DNA of 64,000 bases from Leptospira sp. WS92.C1 (GTDB lineage: Bacteria > Spirochaetota > Leptospiria > Leptospirales > Leptospiraceae), in contig NZ_CP162130.1 of the NCBI RefSeq assembly GCF_040833975.1, positions 1,698,001 to 1,762,000 of the forward strand. The letters run 5' to 3'. Position 1 is the first letter of the stretch, and every line of letters begins with the position of its first letter. The position numbers and the translations under genes were made by a program. The notes under the pieces are model-generated. The model was not told where the DNA came from. It searched no databases and saw only the letters and a list, made by a program, of their open reading frames with translations. Below are positions 8,862 to 18,836 of the stretch, in pieces.

Positions 8862-11800
8862 ATGTCCCATCGATTCCTTTTTTTAATCATTTTACTTCTT
8901 CCCGGAATTCTGGCGGCCCAGACGTCTGATCCCTTTGACGAACTCGTTCGCGAGAAAAAGGAGATCTTTGGAAGTGAAAGGGAGGAAAAATACCCCGTTC
9001 GTGCTCTTGTCTACGATTTGGAAAAATGGGAAGGTCATACTTCGTGGCACGCGCTCTGGTTGATTCGAAAGACGGATTATCCAAAATTCAATCAATTTAG
9101 AATATTCCCTTTTTATAATTCTATTTCCGCAAAGTCCGGAAAGGCTTCGATGCATTATCTTTTTCCGTTTTACAGTTATCGATTCGTGGATAACGAAGGA
9201 GTCGAAGATGAACGTTTTCTTTCTCCGTTATATTACAAACATACGATACAGCCTTCGGGAGGTGGAACCGGTTATAGGGCATCTTCGAAATTTTATTGGT
9301 TGGCTTATCAAGCCGATTCTTCCGGTCTACGCTTCGAGAAGAATTTTTTTATGTTTCCCGGTTTTTTCCCGATTTTTATGAGAGAGACCGAAGTCATCGA
9401 GGGGAATTTCTCCAGTTCTACGATGATTCCCCCTCTTTTGTTTTTTAATCGAGAGAGCGCAAACGAATCTAAAACGAACCTTGCTTTGTTTTATTGGGGA
9501 AAGGATCAAGAACGAAAATTTTTTCATTTTTTTCCTCTGATTTATTATTCCAGTCATAAAAGCAGAGAGGATTATTCGTTTACTCTTTTTCCTTTGTTTC
9601 ATCAATCGAGATCGAATGTGGAATCTGCAAAGTCATTTACTCATTATTCTCCGTTTTGGTTCGAAGTTGAGGGAACGGGTTCCGGTGTTTACTCCAATGT
9701 TTCGATGATACCGTTTTTACTTTATTATCAATCCAAATCGATTTCCTTAAACGAAGAATCTTCAAAACAAATTTTTCTTCCTCTTGCGCTTTATTCGAGA
9801 AATACGGGGGAGAATTCTCAGTTTAGAAATTTTCTTTTGTTTCAATGGGGGAAGGAAAAAGAGTATCGATTTTTTCGATTTCTACCCTTGATCTATTGGT
9901 CCGGGGCAGAAAAAAAACAGGATGCCGCGTTTACGTTTCTTCCGGTTTATCATCATAATTACGATGGGGATGATTTTACCCAGTTTACCTTGCTTCCGAT
10001 TCCTATTTACCGGCATATTAGAAAATTGGAATCCGAAACTTTGGTGCTTAACGCGTATTTGAGTAGGGATGCAAAGGGAGACTATCTATCTTCTTTTTTC
10101 TTTCCTTTATACTTTCATAAGAAGGGTTCGTATTTTCACGTTCCTTTTCTTTCCTTTTTTCATTTTAAAGACGCCGATTCCAGTGAGACATTCGCTCCTT
10201 TCTTTTATAAATACAATTCGCCGGAAGAGAACGAACTTTTTCTTTTGGGTTATCACGGTTACAGCTCGAAAGATTCTTTCTTTAACCGTTTATATCCATT
10301 CTATTATTCTTCCCGGCAAAAGGACGGATCTTCGTTTTTAGGTTTGGCGGGGCTTTTTTATCGATGGAAGGATTCCAGCGGCGAAACAACAACGCGAACG
10401 ATTTTTCCGTTTCACTACTATCGAAAAAATGAAACTCATCTTTGGTTTCCGTTTTATTTTCGATTTGGAGGAGACGATAAAAATTATCTTTCCTTTAGTC
10501 CGATTCACTATCGATTGCGATCCCAAAATACGGATCGCGATTGGATTTTGTTCTATTATTCTTCCGAAAATCGAGATGAAAAATCCAATTCTACGTTTGT
10601 AGCGCCGCTTTATTTTAACTGGAAGAGTCTGGATTCGAGAGGGGATATCCTTCTTCCATTTTATCTCAAATACTATGAGAAGAATAAAAATCTAGAACTT
10701 TATTTGGGCGGACTTTCGATTTCTCAAACAGGAGGTAGATTCGACGCGTCTTTCAAGTCCGGCGAATCCGGAAAAGAATTTTATGTGGATGCGGATTATT
10801 CGTTTATTTACAATATCTTTAGTGTTTCTTTGAGAAAGGAAGTCCCAAATCCACTTTCATTTTTTGGCGATGACAAATCGGAGGAGACTTCGGTTCTTCC
10901 CACTGACAAAAATGCAATCAATACAAAAGCGAAAAAGGAAATTCGTACGTCGGTCGCAGGAGAAGAAAAACTTTCCGATTCGGATCAATCCGGTTTCGGT
11001 TCGTATAAAAAATTGGCTCGTGAGAATTCGAGAAACTATTTCGGATGGGAAGCCTTGTTTGGAATCGCGAGTTATCAATCGGGAGACGATAAAAGACATT
11101 TTCGAGTTCTACCTCTCGCATGGTTTAGCTGGAATAGCAAGAACGCAGATAACGTATGGGCGTCTCCTTTACCGCTTCCGACTTTTTGGGGAACGATTGG
11201 CGACGAATCGTATCGAGTCGTATTTCCTCTTTATGCGGAACAAAAAAAAGGCTCCGACTTTGTCCGATCGATCGGTATCTTTTTATTCGTGATGGAACAG
11301 GAAAAAGATCGAAGGGAATATTCTCTTTTTTGGCCTTTGACACGAATCTCCAAATCAAAAGAAGAAATCGCATTTCGTTTTTTTCCATTTTTTGCTCATA
11401 AAGAATCAGCGGAAAAATCGGAAACAAAAAGTATCCTTTATTATCGATCCAAGGAGAAAAACGCCAATGTCGAACACACTTCCTTTCACGGAATCTTATT
11501 TCCATTCTATCAGGCATCCGAGGAAATTTACACCAATACAACAAAAGAGGATCGATCCGGATATTCGATGTTCTTTCCATTTTACTTTAGAAATTACGAG
11601 GATCGAACTTCGGGTGGATTCCCGATCCTAAAGGAAAGAAATCTTTATACACCGCTGTTCTTGACCTCCTCTCGGGAAGATTCGGCCTTGAAGTCCAAGG
11701 ATTTCTTTTTTATCAGCCCTATTTTTTACGTTTCCAAAGAGGAAAAAACAGTATTAGAAAAACAGTATGTTTCCTCGTTTTATATGCTTCTTCCGATTCC

Positions 11801-13421
11801 ATTTGTATTTGGCGGACAGGAAGGTGATACGAAGTCAAGATTTTTCTTAGGTCATTATAAATCCGATTCTCCCGATCGAAGTTCATGGAATTTTTTACTT
11901 TTGACCGGAGCGGAAACTTATAAACCGAGTTTGACGGAAGAAATTTCTTCCTTTTATGTTTTTCCATTTTATTTTGGAAAGACAACGACTGAAAACGGAA
12001 ATTGGAAATATAAATCGAGGACCATTCCTATTTTTTATTCCAGCGAGGAAACTCCCGATTCTTCGGAGACTTCGATTTTGCTTTTAGCCGGAACCAAATC
12101 GAATAAAAAGTCGGGACTAAAACGAAGTATGTTTCTTCCGATTTGGTATCACAAGGAAGTGGTGACTCGAAAGGGATTTGTAGACTCTATAACTTTTATC
12201 CCGATTTTCTTTCAGACTAAATCCGTTCAAGAAGGAACGGATGGAAACATTATCACGAATCAGTTTTTCCCGGTGCCTTTGCTTTATACATTCTCTGAAA
12301 AATATAGGGAAGAAAAGGTGAAAAAAGACGTCTGGGGTTTTGATTGGTTATTTTTTGCAAACTTTAAAAACACGAAGTATCTACACAACGGATCCGAATC
12401 GACCTCTTTCAAAGCTCTTTTGGCTTTTATCGGATATGAAAAAAATGGAACGGACTTAGAACATGAAACCAGTTCCTATCTTTTTCCTTTATTTTTTTAT
12501 AAGAGCGCCGATCATAAGGAATTCGATTCTTATAGACTGATCGTGCCGATCGTGGCTTACAGAAGTTTTAGCGAAAATCAGGGACAAATTAAATCACGCA
12601 CCAATTTTTTTGGATTCTTGTTGAACTACAAGCGAGACGACGAGGTTGGAAGTAGAAGTTTTTATTTGTTTCCTAACATCTATTTTTCGACAGAAAAAAA
12701 CGGAGAAAAAACAGTATCTTTTCTTCCTATCTATCATTATTCGAGAAGCAATAGCCCAGAATATTCATTTTTTATAATGGGATATTATCAGGGAAGAAAT
12801 TCGCAAGTGGATCGATATAATTTTCTCTATCTCGTAGATCTGCAAGATTCTATTAAAAAACAGAAACGGGAACTTTCGTTGTTTCTGGGCGTTTTTCATT
12901 CCGAGTTTGAAAAGGATCGAACTCGCTGGGCGATTTTAGGCGGACTTCTCGCAGGTTATGAATCGACTCCGCAGATCACGGATTGGAATTTTTTGTGGAT
13001 CCGATATCTCAATTCTCCTCAGGAAAGAGTTCAAAACTTTTTACCGGTTTATCGATATAGCGAGACATCGGATGGTTACTCTTTTTTGGCGCCCCCGATT
13101 CTTACTTATCACTCCGTCGATAAGGAAGGATCTCTCACGTTAGGCGGTTTGGGCTTGTTTTATTATAAAAATCGTTCGGAAAGGGAAAAGGAAGAATCTA
13201 CAAAGGTTTTGGGTGGAATCGCATACTTTTCGCATAAAAAGGCGGAACGAGGATATCAAACCATGGGAGTTTTCGGTTTTCCGGTGATCGGGGGATTGAT
13301 CTGGCAATATGAATACGAAGAGGAAACAGGATTTGAAAAAACCTCCGTGTTCAAGTTTATTTACAGCAAAACCACTATCAAGGGCGTGACCTTTAACAGA
13401 ATTTTCGGTATTAAGTTTTAA
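8862..13421 (+). CDS. Giant secreted aromatic-repeat protein, possible outer-membrane barrel
   Basis: About 1519 residues from the ATG at 8862; an in-frame TTG at 8829 is possible but would precede the signal peptide. The start MSHRFLFLIILLLPGILAAQ is a Sec signal peptide. The rest is built of dozens of short units with a hydrophobic-x-Pro-aromatic core, such as FFPLIYYSS, LFPLFHQSR, RFLPLIYWSG and FLPIYHYSR, spaced roughly 20-45 residues apart and often followed by a charged turn and W-x-F or Y-S. A low-complexity Lys/Glu/Ser linker near residues 680-720 divides the repeats. The protein ends ...FNRIFGIKF, with a terminal aromatic as in outer-membrane barrels. I know of no assigned function. 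Confidence 0.85.
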   Translation: MSHRFLFLIILLLPGILAAQTSDPFDELVREKKEIFGSEREEKYPVRALVYDLEKWEGHTSWHALWLIRKTDYPKFNQFRIFPFYNSISAKSGKASMHYLFPFYSYRFVDNEGVEDERFLSPLYYKHTIQPSGGGTGYRASSKFYWLAYQADSSGLRFEKNFFMFPGFFPIFMRETEVIEGNFSSSTMIPPLLFFNRESANESKTNLALFYWGKDQERKFFHFFPLIYYSSHKSREDYSFTLFPLFHQSRSNVESAKSFTHYSPFWFEVEGTGSGVYSNVSMIPFLLYYQSKSISLNEESSKQIFLPLALYSRNTGENSQFRNFLLFQWGKEKEYRFFRFLPLIYWSGAEKKQDAAFTFLPVYHHNYDGDDFTQFTLLPIPIYRHIRKLESETLVLNAYLSRDAKGDYLSSFFFPLYFHKKGSYFHVPFLSFFHFKDADSSETFAPFFYKYNSPEENELFLLGYHGYSSKDSFFNRLYPFYYSSRQKDGSSFLGLAGLFYRWKDSSGETTTRTIFPFHYYRKNETHLWFPFYFRFGGDDKNYLSFSPIHYRLRSQNTDRDWILFYYSSENRDEKSNSTFVAPLYFNWKSLDSRGDILLPFYLKYYEKNKNLELYLGGLSISQTGGRFDASFKSGESGKEFYVDADYSFIYNIFSVSLRKEVPNPLSFFGDDKSEETSVLPTDKNAINTKAKKEIRTSVAGEEKLSDSDQSGFGSYKKLARENSRNYFGWEALFGIASYQSGDDKRHFRVLPLAWFSWNSKNADNVWASPLPLPTFWGTIGDESYRVVFPLYAEQKKGSDFVRSIGIFLFVMEQEKDRREYSLFWPLTRISKSKEEIAFRFFPFFAHKESAEKSETKSILYYRSKEKNANVEHTSFHGILFPFYQASEEIYTNTTKEDRSGYSMFFPFYFRNYEDRTSGGFPILKERNLYTPLFLTSSREDSALKSKDFFFISPIFYVSKEEKTVLEKQYVSSFYMLLPIPFVFGGQEGDTKSRFFLGHYKSDSPDRSSWNFLLLTGAETYKPSLTEEISSFYVFPFYFGKTTTENGNWKYKSRTIPIFYSSEETPDSSETSILLLAGTKSNKKSGLKRSMFLPIWYHKEVVTRKGFVDSITFIPIFFQTKSVQEGTDGNIITNQFFPVPLLYTFSEKYREEKVKKDVWGFDWLFFANFKNTKYLHNGSESTSFKALLAFIGYEKNGTDLEHETSSYLFPLFFYKSADHKEFDSYRLIVPIVAYRSFSENQGQIKSRTNFFGFLLNYKRDDEVGSRSFYLFPNIYFSTEKNGEKTVSFLPIYHYSRSNSPEYSFFIMGYYQGRNSQVDRYNFLYLVDLQDSIKKQKRELSLFLGVFHSEFEKDRTRWAILGGLLAGYESTPQITDWNFLWIRYLNSPQERVQNFLPVYRYSETSDGYSFLAPPILTYHSVDKEGSLTLGGLGLFYYKNRSEREKEESTKVLGGIAYFSHKKAERGYQTMGVFGFPVIGGLIWQYEYEEETGFEKTSVFKFIYSKTTIKGVTFNRIFGIKF

Positions 13422-13856
13422 TCAAAACACAGGATTGAACTTAGAAATTCTTTGGTTTCCAAGCGATTCCGGTTAAGGAAATATCATCCTGTTTTGTAAT
13501 CCAGATGATCGTAATGATTGTGCGAGATGACGAGCGTCTATCTTAGGAAGATCCCCATACGTTATTAATTAGAGGTTGTGGATTGATAAACGAACCTTCT
13601 TTCCAATTTTTGGATGATTTGATTCTTTTTCTCTCGCATTAGACGCATTCAATCCTAACAGGTCTGAACGATCCAGACAAATGAGAAAATCAATATCAGG
13701 ATGGAAATGTAATGGATCGACGAATTTATTTTCATACTAATTCCTCAAAGGGGCACATAGGATTTTTACTGCTATACTCAAGTTGTTCTATAAAAGAAGA
13801 TTATTTTGATAGGAGAGGATCGTGCGATTCCTTTTGGAATCGCTCGGAGGACGTGA
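13422..13856. other. Intergenic stretch
   Basis: No supported gene between the giant repeat protein and the patatin gene, which converge here. Short frames (for example 13712-13897) have no ribosome site and read as antisense to the patatin tail. Confidence 0.5.
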
Positions 13857-14861
13857 TCACTTGGATTTCTTTTTGGTTGTGTTTGTTCTTTTTTTAGGAG
13901 AAAACAAACGGACCTTTTTTTTAGAAATTTTAGAACCAACCGAAAATTCTTTTTTTTCATTTTGTTTTTTCGAAAATGCTTTCAAAAGAATTTTTCCGAT
14001 CTCTTCTCCTTTTTTCATCCCGAGATCTACAGTTTTCTTGAGTTTCGAGCCGTTGGTGGTGACAAGAGTGACGGGGAGTGAATCGTCCGGAGAAATCGTA
14101 TGGATCTTTATTCCCTTGGGAGGTTTTTGGGCGACCTCTCTTGCCAAATTGAAATGATGATGATGCCAACGATTCATCAGTCTCGCCATTTTCCAATCTT
14201 TTGGAAACGAAAGAAAACTTGTAAGAAACCCAAACGGAGGAGAAACCCTTTTTACTGGAGAATTTAAGACAACAGTAATATCCGTATATCCCGCTTTGAT
14301 CAGGTCCTCCAATGGAAGGGGATTGAGTACGGCGGCGTCCGCATAGAGGGTTCCGTTTACCTTGTGTTTTCCTCTGGTTGCGATCGGAAGAGAAGTTGCA
14401 GCTTTGAGAAGATCAAAAATATTCGAGGAAGTGGCTCGAACGTATTCAATGGTTCTGGTTTGAAGATTACTGACCGCGACTCTGAATTCGGGAAGTCCTC
14501 CTTTTTCAAAATTCTCCGCAGGCAAAGGATACTTTTGTCCAAAAAGATCGTCCACAAGATATTCTTGATCTAAAAATGTCTTTCCCTGAAACGGATGAAA
14601 GGGAGAGATCAGTTTTCTTCCTGCCAATTCAAAATACCAGATTGCAAGAGTTTTTAAACTTTTTTCGGGTTCCGGTTTTGGCATTGTAACATAGTATGCC
14701 GCCGAACACGCTCCGGAGGAAACCGCGACCACAAGGTCGAAGTATTTTGGTGATAGGATCGTATGCAAAGAATGCAATGCACCTCCCGCGAAGGCTCCTT
14801 TCATTCCTCCTCCTTCCACAAGGAGGACACGTTTGTTTCCTTTAGCTATTGGTATTCTCAT
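13857..14861 (-). CDS. Patatin-like phospholipase
   Basis: Patatin enzymes hydrolyse acyl ester bonds in lipids using a Ser-Asp dyad. From the ATG at 14861 (MRIPIAKGNK) the product is 334 residues. The oxyanion loop is LLVEGGGMKGAF. The nucleophile elbow reads VAVSSGAC where most members have G-x-S-x-G, so the first Gly is replaced by Ala; the active Asp is probably that of ADAAVLNPLP. An upstream GTG at 14909 would lengthen the overlap with the acyltransferase gene from 20 to 68 nt. The C-terminal 45 residues are strongly basic (KKKVRLFSPKKR). Overlap with a PlsC-type gene suggests a joint role in phospholipid remodelling. Confidence 0.82.
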   Translation of the reverse strand: MRIPIAKGNKRVLLVEGGGMKGAFAGGALHSLHTILSPKYFDLVVAVSSGACSAAYYVTMPKPEPEKSLKTLAIWYFELAGRKLISPFHPFQGKTFLDQEYLVDDLFGQKYPLPAENFEKGGLPEFRVAVSNLQTRTIEYVRATSSNIFDLLKAATSLPIATRGKHKVNGTLYADAAVLNPLPLEDLIKAGYTDITVVLNSPVKRVSPPFGFLTSFLSFPKDWKMARLMNRWHHHHFNLAREVAQKPPKGIKIHTISPDDSLPVTLVTTNGSKLKKTVDLGMKKGEEIGKILLKAFSKKQNEKKEFSVGSKISKKKVRLFSPKKRTNTTKKKSK

Positions 14862-15714
14862 AAAGCGATTTTTTAACCTTGGAGTCGGATTCTTCTTCGT
14901 CTGCTTCACTTCCTTTTTTTAATTCAAAAGGATATGTTAAATTGGTAAGTCTTGCGATTTCGTGCATACAGTCGTGCAGGAATTCTTCCGGATCTTGTTT
15001 TGGATGTAAGTATTTTAATTCCCCGATTCGAACCGTGAGTTTGGTTCTTCGTAAAAAACCGCGGGGCTCGTATTCCAGGCCGAGGCAAAGAACGGGTAGA
15101 GGACTTTCCGGTTTTCCGACGATAAAACGAAACGCTCCTGGTCTTCCTCTTCCCATTTTATAGGGAACCGTTGTTTGCTCGGGGAAGATAACTAACATAT
15201 TTCCATTGTATAAAACTTTTCTTGCAAAAAGAAGATCTTTCTTGCTTTTCCTCGGTTCGAGTCGATTGAGAGGAATTCCTCCGCATTTCAGGAAAAAATC
15301 AAAAAAAATCGGAGAGGCCATGGAATCTTTCATTACCGCCCAGATACTCCACCGTATCTTATAAAGAGCTTTGGAAAGACCGAGCGGGATGTCATCGTTT
15401 CTTTGGTGTTTGACGAGCACTAAAACGGTTCCATCTTTCGGAACGTTGTGTAGACCGTGAACTTCCGTTTTGTAAAAAAGGCTTCCGTAGGCTCTGCCAA
15501 ACCAATCTAAGGTTCTCCGAACTCGATACGAACTACCCGGGTGTAATCCCGGTTCCGCGTCTGAAGCTTTGTATCTTTTGTAAGATCCATTTTGTTTCGT
15601 TTTTGTGGAAGAATTTACTGAATTCATATATGATATCAGAGGCAGAATGATAGGATAGGTTGCAAAAAACAAGCCAACCAAAACGAATTTATGAAAAATT
15701 CTTTGAAAGATCAT
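14842..15714 (-). CDS. PlsC-type 1-acyl-glycerol-phosphate acyltransferase
   Basis: Enzymes of this family transfer an acyl chain to lysophosphatidic acid or related lysolipids at the inner membrane. The 290-residue protein begins with a membrane segment (FVLVGLFFATYPIILPLISY). It carries the H-x4-D catalytic box as VKHQRNDDIPLG and the phosphate-binding block as FPEQTTVPYKMGRGRPGAFR, where most members have FPEGTR; a Gln replaces the Gly. These variants leave the exact acceptor open. The 3' end overlaps the patatin start by 20 nt, so the two are probably co-translated. The gene diverges from the Crp-like regulator at 15779 across 64 nt, which makes that regulator a candidate controller. Confidence 0.82.
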   Translation of the reverse strand: MIFQRIFHKFVLVGLFFATYPIILPLISYMNSVNSSTKTKQNGSYKRYKASDAEPGLHPGSSYRVRRTLDWFGRAYGSLFYKTEVHGLHNVPKDGTVLVLVKHQRNDDIPLGLSKALYKIRWSIWAVMKDSMASPIFFDFFLKCGGIPLNRLEPRKSKKDLLFARKVLYNGNMLVIFPEQTTVPYKMGRGRPGAFRFIVGKPESPLPVLCLGLEYEPRGFLRRTKLTVRIGELKYLHPKQDPEEFLHDCMHEIARLTNLTYPFELKKGSEADEEESDSKVKKSLYENTNS

Positions 15715-15778
15715 TTTGAGAATAATCTTGATTTTTAGGAAAATCCTATAAGATACGTTTCCAAGTAAAGAATTTCAA

Positions 15779-16381
15779 ATGGCGACTGAGATACCTTTTA
15801 TTGAAAACCTTAAAAAACGAATTCCGGGTCTGGAAAAAAATTGGTCCCGCTATAAATATATGTTCCGAGAGAGAAAAGTTTCCGCAAAAACGACTCTGAT
15901 TCATCAAGGCGAAACTTTGAAGACTATCTTTATCGTAAACAAAGGATGTCTTCGAGTATGGTTTGATAACAGAGGAAGAGATATCACGCTTGGTTTCCTT
16001 TTTGAAAATTGTGCGATCGCGTCTCTTCACAGTTATCGTAGAACAAGCACCAAGAGCGACTTTTTGTTGGAAAGCGTGGAACCGACTGAACTCTATGAAG
16101 TGAAAGAAGAGGATGCGGCTCAGCTTTATCGAGAAAATGAAGAGTTAAGGGAATATTTATTGGAATATACTTTGGAACGATTTGATCATTATATAACATT
16201 CTTCTTATCTAGAATTCGTGAAACCCCCGAGGAAAGATATTTGGACTTGATTAGCCGGCAACCGGATATCATCAGTCGTGTGCCTCATCATTATATTGCC
16301 TCTTATTTGGGAATTTCTCCTGTTTTTTTAAGCAGAATTCGAAATCGAATTTGGAAAGAACATAGGGCGAGATCTTTATAG
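15779..16381 (+). CDS. Crp/Fnr-family transcription regulator
   Basis: The 200-residue protein has an N-terminal cyclic-nucleotide-binding-like barrel (about residues 30-125: ISO-like run TTLIHQGETLKTIFIVNKGC and LGFLFENCAIAS) and a C-terminal winged helix (about 150-195: HYIASYLGISPVFLSRIRNR). The phosphate-binding cassette of true cAMP receptors (G-E-L...R-x-A) is not conserved; FLFENCAIASLHSYRR lies in its place, so cAMP binding is doubtful. It may respond to another ligand. It diverges from the lipid acyltransferase/patatin pair, and an AT-rich gap of about 0.5 kb follows. Confidence 0.82.
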   Translation: MATEIPFIENLKKRIPGLEKNWSRYKYMFRERKVSAKTTLIHQGETLKTIFIVNKGCLRVWFDNRGRDITLGFLFENCAIASLHSYRRTSTKSDFLLESVEPTELYEVKEEDAAQLYRENEELREYLLEYTLERFDHYITFFLSRIRETPEERYLDLISRQPDIISRVPHHYIASYLGISPVFLSRIRNRIWKEHRARSL

Positions 16382-16901
16382 TTTACGATTTTAGAATATT
16401 TAATTTTTATCAAATTATTTTTACTTTTTATAATTATAGCGAAGAATTTGGGTGTTTTGATTTTTAATCAAAACCTATAAAATGTTTTGGTTTGCGTATG
16501 AAATTTTATAAATCGATTTGAAAAGTGAAAATTTTTAGAAACAAATTTTTTGAAATTTTATAAATTTTTTATTTCCAATAGATGCACTTATTTCATAATT
16601 GTGTTTAATTTGAATTGATTTTGTGTTACGCATTGTGTTTGGGGTTTGATTCTATATTCATTATCTATAATGTTTTACGAAAAAAGAATTGTTTGGCAGT
16701 GGCTGTTTTTGGTTTGCTATGTTTTATATTAAAATGAATTTTGTGACCCGTTCGGTTTTTTATTTGGAATAAAATTAAGTTCATGGGGAATAAAGGTGCA
16801 TAATCGGCGGGTGACACGATCTACGTTTTTTTTCTTTATGTGATATAATAAAGAAAGGCGTACATCTATACAGTGGGCTTATACGGAGAAAATAGGAAAG
16901 C
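16382..16901. other. AT-rich intergenic stretch
   Basis: Very AT-rich DNA with repeated TTTTATAAATTT-like runs and no credible gene on either strand. It presumably holds the promoter of the secreted protein gene at 16902; GGAAAG lies just before its ATG. A small RNA cannot be excluded by eye. Confidence 0.5.
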
Positions 16902-17690
16902 ATGAAACAAAAAATAATGATTTTTATCTCGATATTCAGTATCTTTTACTGCGTTAATTTATTCGGACAAACGAAGGAGGAGGCGGAAGTTAAAGTTTTA
17001 GAAAGCAAGGAGAAAATGAATCTTATATTTAAGAAAATCAATGAATTGCCCACGCAAAAAAAATCCGCTCCCTATGGAAGATTTGTTCAAGTAAGAAGAC
17101 AGTGCGAAAATGGAGAGGACTACGTTAAGCACTATAATAATTTTAAGGGAGCAGTGAAAATTTTAAGTCAGTGTATCGCCGATCTTAACGAAATTTCGAC
17201 GCAATACTCTTTGGGAGTCTCCGATGTTGCGATTGCGGTCCCTGTAAAAACAGAAACCGCTTCCAATAATCCACCTCCCGAAACTCAGGCTAAACCCCCG
17301 GAAACTCAGACTCAAAACGAAAAGCCGAAATCTGAAAACTACTGCGGCAACGATAAAGCCTCTTATTCATTTAGTAAAAGAACGCGTTGTGCTTTAATCG
17401 GAAAACAATTAATGAATTATAAAGCGGCCGAAAAATACTGCAGCAGTCAGAATATGAGACTTTTGAGTTCGGTTTGGATGGGAAGTAAGGGGGTTCTGGC
17501 GACTCTTGGAGAATTTTACAAACCAAAAGGTTGGGATTATAAGGATCAGCTTTTATGGCTCGAATCCAATCAAAATAAATACTATATGGCAAAGTCTCCC
17601 AATATAACGGATATGTTTAGCTACAAGATTACGGACTCGCTCCCGGGAATTTTAGGATTTCCTGTTTGTGATGATACGCGGGGAATCTAA
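16902..17690 (+). CDS. Secreted hypothetical protein with Pro-rich linker and Cys-containing C-terminal domain
   Basis: 262 residues. A signal peptide is clear (MKQKIMIFISIFSIFYCVNLFGQ). A helical domain follows (about 24-120), then a Pro/Glu/Thr linker (NPPPETQAKPPETQ, about 128-150) and a C-terminal domain of about 110 residues with cysteines and AEKYCSSQNMRLLSS...W...LWLESNQ. The spacing of 'A-x-x-Y-C-x-x-x-x-M-R-L' recalls C-type-lectin-like or related extracellular folds, but the match is too short to name the family. It is probably exported. It converges with the lipoprotein gene at 17931. Confidence 0.7.
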   Translation: MKQKIMIFISIFSIFYCVNLFGQTKEEAEVKVLESKEKMNLIFKKINELPTQKKSAPYGRFVQVRRQCENGEDYVKHYNNFKGAVKILSQCIADLNEISTQYSLGVSDVAIAVPVKTETASNNPPPETQAKPPETQTQNEKPKSENYCGNDKASYSFSKRTRCALIGKQLMNYKAAEKYCSSQNMRLLSSVWMGSKGVLATLGEFYKPKGWDYKDQLLWLESNQNKYYMAKSPNITDMFSYKITDSLPGILGFPVCDDTRGI

Positions 17691-17768
17691 AAAGGTTCTA
17701 CGTAATTTTTCAATATAAAAAAACAACGAGAATTGATAAATCGACTTCGTTAAGGAAAGGCGATGAAG

Positions 17769-17809
17769 AGATCAAAAGAAACATGAATACCTGATGTTTC
17801 TTTTGATCT
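17769..17809. terminator. Perfect 16-bp inverted repeat between convergent genes
   Basis: AGATCAAAAGAAACAT is followed, after a 9-nt loop, by its exact complement ATGTTTCTTTTGATCT. It lies 78 nt after the stop of the secreted protein gene. There is no strong T-run after it on the plus strand, so it may be a stem protecting the 3' end or a weak terminator. Confidence 0.6.
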
Positions 17810-17842
17810 AATTCGATTTATCTGATGTTTTCTCGGTAAAAA

Positions 17843-17874
17843 AAGGGGAATGATTTTGAAAAACCATTCCCCTT
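17843..17874 (-). terminator. Probable rho-independent terminator for the lipoprotein gene
   Basis: AAGGGGAATG and CATTCCCCTT form a 10-bp stem with a 12-nt loop. On the minus strand the stem is followed by a run of seven Ts, the classical layout, 57 nt beyond the stop of the gene ending at 17931. Confidence 0.75.
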
Positions 17875-17930
17875 GCTCGCCTTAAGTTTGATTTGTTAGT
17901 TAAGTGGACTGGCAAATCATTTTTTTTTAT

Positions 17931-18581
17931 TTAAAGAGCGCTTAAATCAGCAGAAATTTTATTTGCGATATACTTTCCATACTGGTTTACGTATGTTCTA
18001 AATAATTCACCTTGGATGTCATCATCAAAAGAAGTGAAGAAAAATCCGCCGATTAAAGATGCTACACCGATAGTCACTAACCAGTCTAATCCAACTGCCC
18101 AAGTTCTTCCAAAGTCAGCTTGATTTACTCTTAGGTTGAAAGGGATCACTGTTTTTTTTGCTACGACATTATTTTTCTTGATTGTTATCTCTGTATCAAT
18201 GTTTGCAAAATACAAGTAACCGTTCCAAGCAGGAGCGAATACAAGGAACCCTGGAAAGCTGATTAAGAAATTCCATTTGGATCCGTCATAAACTACTTTC
18301 GGAGCGATTTCAAAAACGTAATCTACCTTACCGCTGTTTGATGGGTTGTAAGGAAAAATGATATCAAAGTTTCCCGTACTTCTTAAGCTTTGAGCAATTT
18401 CTTCTGCATGGCGTTCTTCAACGGGAGTATTCGTATTCATAACAAGGCCGATTTTAACTTTCTTTCCGTTAAAGGAATAGCTATTGTAATACTCGCCAAG
18501 ATTTTGAATTTTTAAACTGTGTGAACAGCTTGAAAGAAACACCAATCCGATAAAAAGTGTGAGCATGGTACTTTTTCTCAT
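17931..18581 (-). CDS. Lipoprotein, hypothetical
   Basis: 216 residues. The start MRKSTMLTLFIGLVFLSSC ends in a lipobox (LSSC), so Cys19 should be lipidated. The mature part contains EEIAQSLRSTGNFDIIFPYN and a later hydrophobic segment (DWLVTIGVASLIGGFFFTSF, about residues 165-185) that could be a membrane helix. No enzyme motif is seen. The predicted fold is not clear; the 'RHAEEIAQSL' segment resembles lipoproteins of unknown role that are common in Leptospira. A terminator follows on this strand. Confidence 0.72.
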   Translation of the reverse strand: MRKSTMLTLFIGLVFLSSCSHSLKIQNLGEYYNSYSFNGKKVKIGLVMNTNTPVEERHAEEIAQSLRSTGNFDIIFPYNPSNSGKVDYVFEIAPKVVYDGSKWNFLISFPGFLVFAPAWNGYLYFANIDTEITIKKNNVVAKKTVIPFNLRVNQADFGRTWAVGLDWLVTIGVASLIGGFFFTSFDDDIQGELFRTYVNQYGKYIANKISADLSAL

Positions 18582-18836
18582 TTTATATACCTCTTAAATA
18601 AGAATAGACTTTAATAAAATTTTAGAATCATTAAATATAATGTTCTAAAACATAAAAAACTAATTTTGGAAAGGCTTAGTTTTTTAATGTAAAAAAACAC
18701 AATAAATAGATTCTAATTTACCTTTATTTGTGGTAAAAGTTTTAAAGTCAATCTCAACTAAATTTTTCACGTTAAATTTTTTGAATCCTTTCATTTTGAT
18801 TCAAACAAACCGAAGCAGTTTTTGTTAAGCGAAATA

